From assembly GCA_905116865.2 (NCBI GenBank), contig CAJHNH020001136.1, forward strand, positions 97,501-161,500: a DNA stretch of 64,000 nt. Reading direction: 5' to 3'. Source of the stretch: Candidula unifasciata. Lineage: Eukaryota > Mollusca > Gastropoda > Stylommatophora > Geomitridae. Positions within the stretch are counted from its first letter, which is position 1. Each line of letters opens with the position of its first letter. Below the pieces are notes generated by a model, which saw only the letters and a list, made by a program, of their open reading frames with translations, made no database searches and was not told the DNA's origin. Of this stretch, positions 43,201 to 53,018 are shown one piece after another. The translations under genes were made by a program, and so were the position numbers.

Positions 43201-46200
43201 CAGGAGGAAAGTATAAACAAAAACAATTACAAATGATGTGTTACAGAAATATCAACATTTAGTTTGTCGCTTCCCCGTGTGGGTTCTGTAGACCCATTTT
43301 GAGGTTTAAAAATAAACAGACCCTCTGCCTCCTTAACAAGCCCGTAGTAAAAGTCCACTAATTGGGGGGTCTATCCTCTGAAGAGTACATCTGCCTGAGA
43401 GGCAGGGAACCAGATAAGGGAACCAATAAGCCAGATCTGTAAAACAGATGTGCACGTAAAACTTAAGTTCTGGAACAAGACTAACAACCAGAATGTTTCC
43501 GCCAGAATTTACAGTCCGTGAACGCAAAGAGAAAAAAAAAGAAGATTCCTGTCGCTTATAATGGCAAAACAAAACAAAAGCCAACGGCCCTTTTCACACC
43601 ACTGACACATGAGGTGCCTGGTGCAAGACACATATTTTAAACTCTTTCGACCTGAGAAACCACAAAAACAACACTTTCGGTTGAGCTCAATTCTCTGTAA
43701 ATATCATTTTCCGACTTGCCTATAGTGACCCGTTTATGAGACACATAGTTGATGCATTTGTTTGTTTTTGTGCCTGCACGAACATTTAAGTAATGTTCTC
43801 GTAGTCCTAATGACTGAGGTCACAGCATGAGTGAGTCACAGGATATATATGTTTTTCAGGCGCCAGGCAATGCACTACATTTAATGCTTCACCCTGTCAC
43901 TTCAATATTATCCCTGTCCCCCCCCACTAAATAAATATTTATAGAAGAATTTGGGCAGTGGCGACAACATCCGTATAACAGCTTGGGCTCTGGTTGCAAC
44001 TACACAGTGTACAGAAATAGTATGTATAACAATATTTACTTTTTTTTTAAACATTTTATTATGGGTGTGTGAAAAAAATCACCTTTTTTTTTTTAAACTG
44101 GTGTCAAAGTGATGTCATAATAACCTCACGATATCAGTCAACCATTTGACTAAGTCAACAAAGCCATGTGTGTCATGGTCAAAGTGAAGGAAAACAGTTA
44201 ATTTGTTTTCCTTTTTTTTAATTTAGTGATTAATTCACATATTTAAAATAATTATTTTGCTCAGAAAAGTAAATGAAAAAACAAAGATGAAAAATGTTAG
44301 TAATGTTGACGGCCATGACTTCAGTGGCTATCAGACCTACCTGTCTGCTCAGTGGTCACAGGTTTTAACCACCACCCCCACCCCCCAAAGATCTGTATAC
44401 AACTGACAGGTAACAAACTCAGGCCCAGCTGCGGTTGCGTCAGGACACTGTGACTGGACGTTCATTCATGCGTGTTAACCTTTGAGACGCGTAATGTTTT
44501 AGTGGCAAGGATGATAGTTGGTGCCATGTTATATTGTCTTGATGGTCTTACCGGCGACCACACATGCTCTATATTATGTGGATGTGAGCGGTTTTAACAA
44601 CCCAATAACATGTGCAACTGGCCCTAACCCAAACTCCCTACCCCACACACTGGGTTCAGCCAGAGAGTGCATTCTACACCCCTCTGACCAATCATCAATG
44701 ACAGGTCAGCTAGTGTGTAGATGGGCGGAGCTGGGCCTGAGTCTGTTACTGGTCACGGTGTTTCTTTTAAATTAAATTACCCCAAAAAAAAAAGAAGTCA
44801 CTTTTAAGATTTTTCCAGAGCCAAAGGGTTAATGACACTTCTGAGGTGGTGAACATTTATAGCACTATCTACTTAGAGTGACAGTCGCTGTGGAGTAGCA
44901 CCTGTGGATCAGAAGGTGATGAATTCAGGTCCTAATGGAGCTAGACTTTTTTTCTTTCCAAAAATGATCTAGGCTCTTGGGTCAACCCAGCCTAAAATGG
45001 GTACTAGGTACAGCCTGGGAAGTAAAGTCACTGCTGACTGCATCACACACCGAGTGCCAATTAGTCTTTAAAATATAGGTCAAGCTCTATATTCCCAATA
45101 TGCCTGAAGGTACGGTAATGAGACCTTAATTTTTTTTTTTTTTTTTATATATTTTACAGTGTCACTTTTAACAGTAAACCAGATTGAAGCAACAACAGTT
45201 TAAAACTTACTTCACTTATCTCACAATGTTGACTTAAGCCTTACCTCTCAAACCAGAGACCAGTGGAACCGTTTTGTCAGACAAGTATCTAACTTGGCTG
45301 TAAGTCATGCTGCAGGCATTTTTCACACCATTTGGCTTTTTAAACACCACATATGCAACCTGGACAGACTGGAAGATACAAGCCAGTTGAAACACACAAA
45401 CATATTAATGATCTTTCACTAACTAAAAATTACTACAATACTGTATGACTGCATGAGGGCAGTCCATAAAACAGTTTTGATAGATCTGCAACGGCATATA
45501 ATCTGGCACTGTCATCGTTTCAGAGAAGATGCTGAAGCGATACTGCTGCACTGGCCAGTCCCTGACAAGCCTACTTAATGGCACTGGTTCTGTTTGTGCC
45601 TTCGCAGTGTTTAGAAGGACAGGATATTATTATATTAACTTAAAAAAGCACTAGAGGAGTGGGGTATACTGGGAAAGAAATGGCTTTTTGTTAAAAAGCT
45701 TTGATGATGTCATACTTCTCTTTTAGCAGTCACATGGTCATTGGGTCACGGCCTGAGTTACGATATCATCTGGGGCGGGAGAGATGTAGACCCAGTCATT
45801 TAATTCTCCATTCATGTTTACTGATCACTTGCCTTCACACATTTCTAAAATAAAATAATTTTTTTCATTTATTATTGATCCATGCTGAATGTTTTTTTTA
45901 AGGGATTTTGTTTTTTTAAGGGATTTTATTCTCCAAAGGTTTCAAAACAAAGAGTTAAGGTACTTTTAGTTAAGTGAAAGCAAAGTAGTTTGTTTTTCCT
46001 CCCGATTATTCTGCTTTCAGTGTCAAGGGCGATACAACAGTTCTGAGTCTTGCTTTTAATACTGTCTTGATCATAGAATCTTGAAAGTTATGGCTGTCTT
46101 GATCAAAGAATCTTGAAAGTTATGGCTGTCTTGATCATAGAATCTTGACAACTTTAGAAGAGTTTCTCTGATATTATCTTTAAGTAGTTCCAGCGACCAT

Positions 46201-49200
46201 TTTTTTTTACAAATGTTTAACAATAAATTATTTTTAAGAATAGTGAATTTGAGTGAAATTCTGTTTTAAATTAGATAAAACATTACTGAAACTGTTCAAA
46301 TGCTGCAACAGGCCTATGGGGACAAAATTTAGTGTTGCTGGGGACAAAGATCTATATTATTTATTATTATTACACATTATTAATATGTATTATTTAACAG
46401 CCACACAGAAACACAAAAAAGTAGCCGCAGTAGTGCAGTGGTTAGCAGGCTTGCTTTCCAGATCAACGATCATGGGTTCAAATCCCTAATTTAATGTATC
46501 TCTAAATTCACCTACCCTAAAATGGAAACAGGAAAACCTACGTCAATTAAAAAGACCAGGCCAGAATCACACAATACGTAACAAGACATAAAGGCTTACA
46601 CCATCTGGCAATGAGTACGCCACTGAAGCGTAGTGGCTAGACACTTACCTGTGAATCAAATCTGAATAGAGCCAGGCATTTTTTCATGACCTAGGCTCCC
46701 AGGTCAACATAGTCTTAACTGGGTACCAGGCAAAGTCCTGGAAAGTAAAGGTGGCCCGTATCAAGGTGACCACATCACCCACTGAGCACTGATTGGTCTA
46801 TTAAATATAAGTCTAGCAATATTTGCCCGTTGGTGTCTGTGGCTTCAGTGTTGGAAACAAGCTGTCAGGTTTCGACCCCAGCTGCAGGTGATCTGACAGC
46901 AGACCACCTTGTGTTAGTTTCGTGGAGGTCTTAAGTATGAGGGTTGAGGCTGCATGACTAGTGCAATCACCATGGACTGTATAAGTTAGGACATTTATTT
47001 TTGCACACAATACAAATAAAATATAACAATAACCTTACAAATGATTCGAACCTGGGTCTCTCACATGAGTCCAACCTTCTAACCATTTAGACAGGTGCTC
47101 CAGTTTTTCACAAATAATAATAATAATACTGAACTGCTAGACAGCAGGTAAAATGGTTTGGCCATGTAACAAGACTGGCATCAGACAGGTCACCACAGAG
47201 AGCAATGATATGCAGATACAGCGGTAACAGAGCCAGAGGTCGACCACGCAAATATGGACCGCACAAAAATCAGAGGCGCTTAAAAGTACTATTTACGAAG
47301 CGAACAGAAGGGCCCATTTCAGAGATCTCTTCTTACTCTGACATCGAAGAAAAGAAGAAGAAGATAATATTCATGACATAAATGGTTAACATTTTGTTTC
47401 AGTTAAAATGTGTTGCTTTTTCTAAAACCATCTTTATCATGTGCCCTGCCTGGTGTAATCAGTGTTCATTTCTCTCCACAGATCTTGGTCCCTGGTATTT
47501 TGAATCAGTTCCACTGTGGAGATTCCTCCATGCATCGTTTTTCTGGGTCCATGGGTGCCTCCTCCACATCTGATCTTCACAATGTTCTCCAATGCCTCTC
47601 TTCTCATCAAATGACTGAAGAACACTTACTGCTTCTTTCTTAGAATTGTATATAGTTTTTCTCATTTTATTTCCACACAGCTGATGTTAGTTACTCTGGC
47701 TTATCATGGTACTAGCAGCATGCATCTCAGAAACCACATCTCCACAGCCTCCAAGTTCTTCCTAATTTGTTCATTCACATTCCAAGATTCACAGTCATAT
47801 GGCAGCACTGTTATCTCAGTACTCTTTTTCTTTTCTTTGATGAGAGAGATCTGTTGTAGAAAATATTTTCAATTTTTTAAATATCACCTTCACCTGGCAT
47901 ATCCTGCTCCTAATTTCTGTCACACATCTTCCATCAGATGTTATAATTGTCCCCAAATATTTGAACTTGTTGACCTGTGTTGAAGCACTTAGCCTTACAT
48001 TGTAATATCACACTTTGTTGATGGTTTCTTCTTTGTTAAAAGCACTTTTTTCTGATTCATATAATATAATCACAAACTCGTAATCATGGTCTTCTTCATA
48101 ACCTTCACTCGCTACACTCCGGTAGAAAGTCCTGGCTGCTCGTTCATTTCTGGACTGAAGTCTTCTTCTAGAACTTAAGTTTTGTGTGCACATCTATTTT
48201 ACTGAACTAGCTTATTTGTATGCAGACCTTTGGTTCCTCACTCCTCGGGCAGATGCATTCCAACTTTGAAGAAGGCACCCCTAATTAGTCAAATTTTACA
48301 ACATACTTTTGAAGGGCAGTGGGTCTTTTGTATTTGGGTTTTTTGTTGTATTTTTTTGCCCCCACAGTGGGACCCTGGAACCCACACAGGGATACATGGT
48401 CTCAGTAGGAAGACAAAAAAGTCTTAAAGTAACAATGTATTTTTAAAATACCTTTATAGATTCTTCTGTAGAAAAAAAACTCTTCTTTGATGGCATCCCT
48501 GATGGTTTAGGCTGCAAATATACCTGTACAATCTCTCCACAGCCTTTGAACAACAACATGAGGTTTTCCTGAAATGGAGACACAGAAATAATTATTCTCA
48601 TTGAATATTTCATGAATACGATGATAGTATCAGCAGATGCTTATGCAAAAAAAATATGAAATGTTCAGGATTTCATGCATAAACAGATGGACAATGTGTG
48701 ACAGAAATTAAGAGGGCAATTGACCAGGCAAAGGCAGCATTTCAGAAGATGAAAAGTATCTTATGTGATAAATCACTCTCATAAAACATCAGAAAACGTG
48801 TACCGAAATGTTATATCGAGCCTGTTCTGTTGTATGGCAGTGAATCTTGGAATGTAAAAAAAACAAATTAAGAAGAGTTTGGAGATGTGGTTTTTGAAGA
48901 AGAATGTTGCAAATACCTTGGACTGCCAAAATAATTAACAACAATTGCCTGGAAATGCTAATGAAAGTAAAACATTATATACACCAATGTTGGAACTCTT
49001 TGCTTGCTGCTGAAGATGGGGACTGAGCACTTATTGGAGTGTCTCGAGTGCTGTGATGTCAATTCTAAATTCAACATTATATACACCAATGAGAAGGTTC
49101 TTTGGTCATGTGAAAGAAAATATCGTGATGACTGGAAAGTTCACTGGTAGAAGAGGCAGACCAAGAAATATGATGTTGGTATGGCTTGAGACAGTGGCAT

Positions 49201-51443
49201 GGGGCATCAGTGGAATTGATTCAGAACACCAAACCGAGATCTAAGGAGAAGCATGAACGCCTATGCCAGCTGGCAAGGCACTTGATGATGATGACATTGA
49301 TTTTAAAAATATATATATATATATTTCAGTACTTTTCTAATCCAACAACACAATTCCATTTATAAGTTTGAGGAAATATTGCGGATAAACAGTTCCAATT
49401 ATTTAGATACTGCATATCATTTCCAACATGAGGCCAAAAAATTAGAAGAAGAAAGAGGGGAATTAAATCAGAACAGAAATTAAGAAAGAGACCATGGGAA
49501 AATATGAGAAAGGAGTCCGTCAAACTGATTTGTGCAAAGAATGGTGAATTAAGAATCAACATGACAGCACTCGGGACAATCCCATAAGCGCTCCATCCCA
49601 ATCTTCCGCAGCAAGCGAGGAGTTAAAATTTTCAGAAACTGTCTGATTGCATATCCGTCTCGCCTTTCCCCTGAGTGTCGAGCGTCAGCCAGATCCCTTT
49701 GTAACTCCTCGCAGTGCCATTCTCCTCAGACTGTAACGATCTTTCTAAGCCACTGCACTGTTCCCTCGCTCCTGCCGGGCCATCACAACATCCAGCTTGT
49801 CATACATGAGTTCACTACCAAGTGGTGCAGAACTGGCCAGTCTCGTGCAAAGAATAACTTTTTCAAGTCCAATGTAGCTACAATTCTCCAGAAAGCAGGA
49901 ATCTGATATGGCCATGTCGAAGAAATAAAAAATGCAAGAATTGGAAGCTTTACTAACTTGTCTGGATTAATAATCACGTTAAACTAAAAGCAGTAGTATA
50001 TCTAAAAATATTATCTGTTTTAAAAACTAAAGCTTTTTACAAAAGTCTATCAATCTTACCATCCACTACTAGTAGCACAGACATCAGGAAAGAGTTTAAA
50101 ACTAGCAACGGATGGTTTGAGAAACTCAAGAACAGAAATGGTATCCATAGTGTTGTTAGACATGGAGGAGGTACTAGTGCTTATAAAAAAGCCGATGAAA
50201 ATTTGTGAAGCAATTTCAGAAACTGATGGGGTCAGAGGTTACAGACCAGAATAAGTTTTCAGCTGTGATGAAACTGGGCTTTTCTGGAAGACAATGCCTA
50301 GGAAAACATTCATCAATAAGGGGAAAAATGGCTTGGCCAGGACACAAGCCAATGAAAAACAGACTGAATTTGCTTTTTCTGTGTGTGTGCCAATGCCAGT
50401 GGTTATCTGAATATAAAAACTTTCTTGGTTTATCAATCTGAAAATCCTAGAGTCTTTAAAGAAGAGAAAGTTAACAAATACAAATCTAACTTTATGCAGA
50501 AAAGATTAGGTAACCAAGCAATTCTTCTGTGAGTGGATGACAGAGATCTTTGCCTCCATGGTGAAACAGTATCTACAAGAAAAGGTAACCAGGCAATTTT
50601 TCTGTGAGCGGATGACAGAGATCTTTGCCTCCATGGTGAAATGGTATCTACAAGAAAAGGTAACCAGGCAATTTTTCTGTGAGCGGATGACAGAGATCTT
50701 TGCCTCCATGGTGAAATGGTATCTACAAGAAAAGGTAACCAGGCAATTCTGTGAGCGGATGAAAGAAGAGAGCTACTCTTCCATGGTGAAATGGTATCTA
50801 CAAGAAAAGATAACCTTGCAATTCCTCTGTGAGCGGATGACAGAAGACAGCTTTTCTTCAATGGTGAAACGGTATCTACAAGAAAGTGACCTGCCTAAGA
50901 AATATTCTTCTTACAATGGACTACGGAGCAGTGGGCAAGTTTTAATGCTGGTTCATAATGAGAGAATGTCAGAAGACAGAGATAAAAACTGTTTAAACAA
51001 GGGAGCTGAACAGCCCTAGACCACGAGGCAGACCAAGAATATTATGGAGAGATAAAGTCCAGACAGACCTGCAAGCTCAGTGTTACCAACTGAAAAGAGA
51101 AGGCCAACAGAGAGATGAGTGTAGGCAAGTCATATTCTTGAGGGCTCAAAATACTGAAGAAGAAGAAGAGAAGAACAAGTTTACTGATTTCCTCTAAGAT
51201 GTAAGAGAAATTTGGTTTATAGATAGTTTTCAAGATATGAACCAGTCAGAAACAAATCAAGTTCATATGATATGGCACTATTGTTACAGCCATCTTTGCT
51301 TACTTCTCTACAATATGGCGGTACACTGTACACCACAAGTGTCTTTCCCTCTGGCCACTCCGCACAGCTGAAGGGTGAAGAGTGTGGTCGGAGAAACAGG
51401 TAATGAGATGCATGGCTGCGTTCACTACCCTTGACTTGAAGGA
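37143..51443 (-). CDS. RRP7A: ribosomal RNA-processing protein 7 homologue A, seven exons, first exon not found
   Basis: Coding exons in transcript order: 51443-51304, 48568-48452, 45368-45245, 43196-43102, 42113-41964, 39366-39318, 37228-37143. All junctions are AG/GT and phases agree (start 2 bases into a codon; then 0,0,1,0,0,1). They give 252 residues of a protein that is 280 in human; about 20 N-terminal residues are missing because exon 1 was not located. Recognised by HASHYLFLRP (human QASHYLYVRA), YSVPPYC, VQVAYVVFKKP, EGVPDEEGFIKVTR and FEEDKKRVKEMR. RRP7A is a nucleolar small-subunit processome factor for 18S rRNA maturation; the N-terminal half is an RRM-like fold and the C-terminal half a basic helical RRP7 domain. 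It converges on INTS15. Confidence 0.88.
37779..38000 (+). repeat. SINE-A copy in RRP7A intron
   Basis: GTCTGTGGCTTAGGTGTTGT head, 'agctgcaggcgatttggcag', 'gctggggttgattctgcagtatcctgtaaagga' tail. Confidence 0.72.
38045..38265 (+). repeat. SINE-D copy, head lost
   Basis: 'caggtcgacccagcctaaaatgggtacc', 'ggggaagtaaagaccgcc', 'ggcgtaatgctgactacattacccacc', 'cctgaaaagggatctttac'. Confidence 0.65.
38427..38545 (-). repeat. SINE-B copy, 5'-truncated
   Basis: The inverse reads 'gcagaaaagctacatttctccc', 'atggaatcaaggccgaaggg' and 'ttctggatactag' before an A-run, like 10700-10840 and 55550-55680. Confidence 0.6.
38870..39100 (+). pseudogene. non-LTR RT 3' fragment (RTE-like)
   Basis: Second copy of the 4480-4800 type: 'cacaggggcacagaaataaaggg', 'gagttggctgagggcctatgctccactgggg' and a GAAGAAGAA tail. 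Confidence 0.55.
39318..39366 (-). CDS. RRP7A: RRP7A exon, 49 bases
   Basis: Flanked by atttcag and gtaagtag. Encodes ELKDFYTFQFRETKKT plus one base; human has ELLNFYAWQHRESKME. A retroelement copy with target duplications sits about 60 bases upstream of its acceptor. Confidence 0.85.
39434..39727 (-). mobile_element. 5'-truncated non-LTR copy with 11-bp target duplication
   Basis: Direct repeat AGCATCTCATA at 39423-39433 and 39728-39738. The minus strand encodes KRRWYYIGHALRMDKTRLPH, then GRRKRGRPRETLYRTI and NRQTWRAMASARCAALG in one frame. It lies in an RRP7A intron about 70 bases from an exon. Confidence 0.82.
39740..41225. other. RRP7A intron, little recognised
   Basis: Mostly plain AT-rich DNA. 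40490-40740 may be a strongly decayed RT tail; not certain enough to call. Confidence 0.25.
41230..41925 (+). pseudogene. non-LTR RT C-terminal copy split by a SINE
   Basis: 41255-41470 encodes FPVATYECESWIISQSSLKK and WLINSILSQKLK. Reading continues at 41744 with LFSYVRYHRGFEKIIEQGM, IPGGRGRPTR, and a short ATGATG tail. The SINE-D insert at 41472-41732 splits it. Confidence 0.65.
41472..41732 (-). mobile_element. SINE-D copy with target duplication
   Basis: Flanked by GAAGCTGAAAT (41461-41471) and GAAGCTAAAAT (41733-41743). On the minus strand box A 'gtggtgtagcggctaga' and box B 'ggtcgtgggttcgctgcg' are clear; the body has 'ggtcgacccagcc' and 'ggaagtaaaggcggc'. Confidence 0.78.
41964..42113 (-). 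CDS. RRP7A: RRP7A exon, 50 codons
   Basis: Flanked by tcattag and gtgagt, phase 0 at both ends. Encodes EEKKDKQLEGVPDEEGFIKV and then a basic stretch ending RSRRKKN. The motif GVPDEEGFIKVTR matches human GVPDEDGWVKVTR almost exactly, a family hallmark. Confidence 0.9.
42430..42720 (+). pseudogene. mariner-type transposase N-terminal relic
   Basis: Pieces read CEIHFLQAEGQNAAEIHCRL, YRDNIMRDGSV, and KDVHNKGGEGR in shifting frames, as in the mariner helix-turn-helix (IRF...AEG..A.EIHRRL...YG...MS...V.QW, DVHDEGGQGR). Several frame breaks, catalytic part gone. Confidence 0.6.
43102..43196 (-). CDS. RRP7A: RRP7A exon, 31 codons
   Basis: Flanked by gccag and gtaagtag. Encodes YCEEYKQLPDVAAIEKEA, EAYMAVYYKKKEE, aligning with the human WISDYADSVPD...DTFMEAYD region at the start of the C-terminal domain. 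Confidence 0.85.
43270..43530 (-). repeat. Rep-C copy
   Basis: Inverse of the full family, from 'gttcacggactgtaaattctgg' to 'ctacagaacccacacgggg'. Confidence 0.68.
43531..44470. other. RRP7A intron, no recognised feature
   Basis: No gene or known family seen. Confidence 0.25.
44475..44832. mobile_element. possible piggyBac-type MITE
   Basis: TTAA at both ends (44475-44478, 44829-44832). The interior starts CCTTTGAGACGCG and ends CGAGAGCC-like 'ccagagccaaaggg', weak inverted CCTTTG ends. No coding. Short inverted ends make this tentative. Confidence 0.35.
44885..45125 (+). repeat. SINE-D copy
   Basis: 'ctgtggagtagcacctgtggatcagaagg' head, 'gggtcaacccagcctaaaatgggtact', 'cctgggaagtaaagtc', 'gcctgaaggtacggtaatgagacc'. 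It ends 120 bases before an RRP7A exon. Confidence 0.65.
45245..45368 (-). CDS. RRP7A: RRP7A exon, 41 codons plus one base
   Basis: Flanked by cttccag and gtaagg. Encodes SVQVAYVVFKKPNGVKNA and continues to PLVSGLR; human has QVAYVVFQKPSGV at this place. Leaves in phase 1, which fits the next exon. Confidence 0.88.
45400..46420. other. RRP7A intron, mostly unannotated
   Basis: Contains a local triplication of 'gtcttgatca(t/a)agaatcttga' at 46060-46150. Otherwise nothing recognised. Confidence 0.35.
46620..46810 (+). repeat. SINE-D copy
   Basis: 'gtagtggctagacacttacctgtgaatca' head, 'ggtcaacatagtcttaactgggtaccagg', 'ggaaagtaaagg' and 'cactgattggtct'. A shorter tRNA-like head (box B 'gggttcaaatccc') sits just before at 46425-46495. 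Confidence 0.6.
46838..46935 (+). repeat. SINE-A copy, 3' part missing
   Basis: 'gtctgtggcttcagtgttgg', 'ggtttcgaccccagctgcaggtgat', then cut off at 'tagtttcgtgg' where SINE-F begins. Confidence 0.6.
46936..47110 (-). repeat. SINE-F copy
   Basis: Minus strand: box A 'taaatggttagaaggttgg', box B 'aggttcgaatcattt', with the same body blocks as 2690-2870. Confidence 0.5.
47140..47370 (+). pseudogene. non-LTR RT 3' fragment
   Basis: Encodes QQVKWFGHVTRLASDRSPQR and NRARGRPRKYGPHK, then an end shared with 28275-28420 and a (GAA)n tail. Confidence 0.6.
47430..48005 (-). pseudogene. RTE-like element 3' half, decayed
   Basis: Minus strand from 'caagttcaaatatttggggacaat' (KFKYLG type) through 'tatgactgtgaatcttgg' (YDCESW) and 'gaggctgtggagatgtggtttc' to a CCTGG...GGGCAC end. 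Aligns along 61916-62443 with many changes. Confidence 0.55.
48105..48392 (+). repeat. Rep-C copy near an RRP7A exon
   Basis: 'ctacactccggtagaaagtcc' start, 'gcagacctttggttcctcactcctcgggcagatgc' middle, and 'gggaccctggaacccacacaggga' end, which is 60 bases from the exon donor at 48452. Confidence 0.75.
48452..48568 (-). CDS. RRP7A: RRP7A exon, 39 codons
   Basis: Flanked by tttcag and gtattt, phase 0 at both ends. Encodes ENLMLLFKGCGEIVQVYLQP, then a Ser/Lys-rich loop ending EESIK. Equivalent to the human segment with LLSTCGLVQSVEL, the RRM-like fold's first helix and second strand. Confidence 0.84.
48690..49290 (+). pseudogene. RTE-like element 3' half, split by a short insertion
   Basis: TEIKRAIDQAKAAFQKMKSI, then YGSESW and 'gaggaagaatgttgcaaatac', continuing after 49091 with 'aggttctttggtcatgtgaaag' (RFFGHV) and the 'ctggcaaggcacttgatgatgatg' end. 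An 87-bp element is inserted at 48989. Confidence 0.65.
48989..49075 (+). mobile_element. 87-bp dead-on-arrival retro-insertion with 15-bp target duplication
   Basis: ATTATATACACCAAT at 48974-48988 and again at 49076-49090. The insert 'gttggaactctttgc...ttctaaattcaac' is just the last part of the RNase H family (compare 34755-34845). Confidence 0.85.
49590..49865 (-). pseudogene. RNase H-family 3' end, inverted
   Basis: Inverse of 34580-34800: 'ctggtagtgaactcatgtatgacaagctgg', 'gagcgagggaacagtgc' and 'tcgcttgctgcggaagattgg'. Frame broken. Confidence 0.6.
50080..51020 (+). pseudogene. Tigger (CENP-B/DDE) transposase relic with internal expansion
   Basis: Pieces in order: NGWFEKLKNRNGIHSVVRHG (DNA-binding domain end, 50107-50166), SCDETGLFW with the first catalytic Asp at 50267-50269, GHKPMKNRLNLL (50337), NIKTFLVYQSENPRVFK, then VTRQFFCERMTEIFASMVKW. 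This last motif, single in Tigger (WVT...F..W....F...V..YL.EK), is repeated five times. At the place of the family's LLLDNAPAH the frame reads LMLVHNER, so the second catalytic Asp is lost. Dead copy in RRP7A intron 1. Confidence 0.78.
50510..50888 (+). repeat. 75-bp in-frame tandem array
   Basis: Five units of about 75 bases, 25 codons each, starting near 50537, 50612, 50687, 50759 and 50834. The first three are almost identical; the last two are older and diverged. The frame stays open for 161 codons. It arose within the Tigger coding sequence. Confidence 0.88.
51021..51180 (+). pseudogene. non-LTR RT 3' scrap with (GAA)n tail
   Basis: RPRGRPRILWRDKVQTDLQA and a GAAGAAGAAGA tail next to the Tigger relic, ahead of the RRP7A exon at 51304. 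Confidence 0.5.
51304..51443 (-). CDS. RRP7A: RRP7A first identified exon (RRM-like start)
   Basis: On the minus strand the exon follows ttcgacag and precedes gtaagc. It starts with the last two bases of a codon and encodes LQVKGSERSHASHYLFLRP, later EWPEGKTLVVYSVPPYCRE. It matches the human IPIKFSEKQQASHYLYVRA and NVPPYC segments. About 20 residues upstream of it, including the start Met, must be in an exon above 51443. Confidence 0.85.
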
Positions 51444-51679
51444 CTGTCGAAAAACATTACAATGCAGTTATTCTGTGTGGTGGTAAGCAGAGGAGCAAAC
51501 TAATACAATCGAGTCTACTTAAGTCAAACCCAGATAAGTCGATTTTCGGTTAAGCTGACATGTCCAGCTTAGTCCTGACAATTGTCTCTATTGTCTGGAT
51601 AAGTAGAAATCCTGATAAGTGGAAGCATTTTCTTAGGTCCCTGCGACTTCTACTTATCCAGACTCGACTGTAATATTTG

Positions 51680-51952
51680 TTTCTGTTCACCAGCTGTAAA
51701 CAATGGCGGAAAGACCTGGTTGTTCGTCCATTTCTGGACTTGGCTTTGTTCCAGGACCTGAGTTTTGCGTGTGCATCTGTTTTACAGATCTTGCTGATTT
51801 GAATGTAGACTTGGTTCCTAGTCTCTCAGGCAGATGTGATCTAACTCTGAAGAAAGCTCCCGATTAGTCAACTCTTACGATAGGCTTGTTGGTGAGGCAG
51901 TGGGTATTTTCTTGTTTTTCCCACAATGGGATCCCGGAACCCAGAGGGGGAA
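51680..51952 (+). repeat. Rep-C copy
   Basis: 'ttcaccagctgtaaacaatggcgg' start and 'atcccggaacccagaggggg' end. Confidence 0.7.
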
Positions 51953-52800
51953 ATTTAAAAAATAATTTAACTCTTTTTGCCAAGCTTCTATTCTTCTTCT
52001 TCTTCTGCGTTTGCCCTTCAAAGGGTGGTCTGTATTCTACCCACCCAAACTGATCACAAGTTACTTTATAACTACCAGGTGCCTTAATATAGCCGTGTTA
52101 TACGTTGAAAATGGCTTCTGGATGTGTGCGTCTGCGTGCGTGTCTCTTATAACAATCTTTTCCTGCTTTTCTATGTCATAAGCAGATACAGCTGATAAGT
52201 AATTGAAATTCAGTGCATAAGTGGTGGACCACTGTACATCCACCTAAGCTGTATTCCAGCTATATATGAAACAAGTTTGTGTGTCACACACTAGTTTCAG
52301 TAACAATGAATTATCCCCGAATCATCAAAAAAAAATTTAAACTGTAATTTTCGGAGGGCACCGTATATATTATTCAAATACTGTAATGCAGTTTCAGAGT
52401 GAGATTTATGTCATTTTTTTCTTTGATGTTGTTTTGTTTCTCATTGTTTTTTGCTGACAAAGCTAGTTGCTACAACCACCTTTGTTTACTGTAACTGGTT
52501 CTGCTAAGCTGACATACATATGTTTAGTTAATTTGCTTATACTTAATCAAATAATCATTTTAATGAAGTTGTGAATGAACTGCATTAATAATTATTTTGA
52601 ATTGTCTGATCACAAACAACTATTTTCTAATTACATCTCGGCTTATAAACGATGCACAGACTTGAATGAAGTACCAATGGATTTAACAACTGCTTTCTGA
52701 TCTATTCTATCAAGAAGGCACTATTTAAAAAATTTCATTAAACTTTAATCAGTGATATTTCTCATCAGTGCATCCAGGACAGAGATAAGATGTCTTAGAA
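51953..52800. other. AT-rich, no gene seen
   Basis: I looked here for RRP7A exon 1 on the minus strand and found no convincing ATG-to-donor segment. Confidence 0.3.
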
Positions 52801-52816
52801 GAGATGCCTGAGTATA

Positions 52817-53018
52817 ACAGGTTTCGTCCTTTTTAGGACGAAATGTTTTTTTTATTTGAAGCCCCCTTTTGCCAGGGGCCGCAATATAGGAAGGCCATAA
52901 ATATGGCCAATTGTCTGAACTCGGTGTCTGGGACCTCTCCAGGGCGATCCTCATCCACATGGTGGCACTTGGGTGTTTATCGCTTGTGTGACGTCCTGGT
53001 GGGGTAGAAAGTCAAGTC
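52817..53018 (-). mobile_element. 202-bp insertion with 15-bp target duplication and 3' hairpin
   Basis: AGATGCCTGAGTATA at 52802-52816 and 53019-53033, exact. Read on the minus strand the insert starts 'tgacttgactttctacccc', contains 'gtgccaccatgtggatgagg' and 'ctggagaggtcccagacac', and ends in a hairpin TTTCGTCCT-AAA-AAGGACGAAA. No tRNA boxes and no poly-A. Looks like a small retroposon of unknown parent. Confidence 0.72.

Noticed and set aside
46425..46495. second tRNA gene with box B 'gggttcaaatccc'
   Set aside because: No acceptor-stem pairing could be drawn and there is no T-run terminator; a SINE head is more likely.
52745..52960. 71-codon minus-strand frame beginning MWMRIALERSQTPSSDNW
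   Set aside because: It lies mostly in the 202-bp insertion with 15-bp duplications and has no homology that I recognise.
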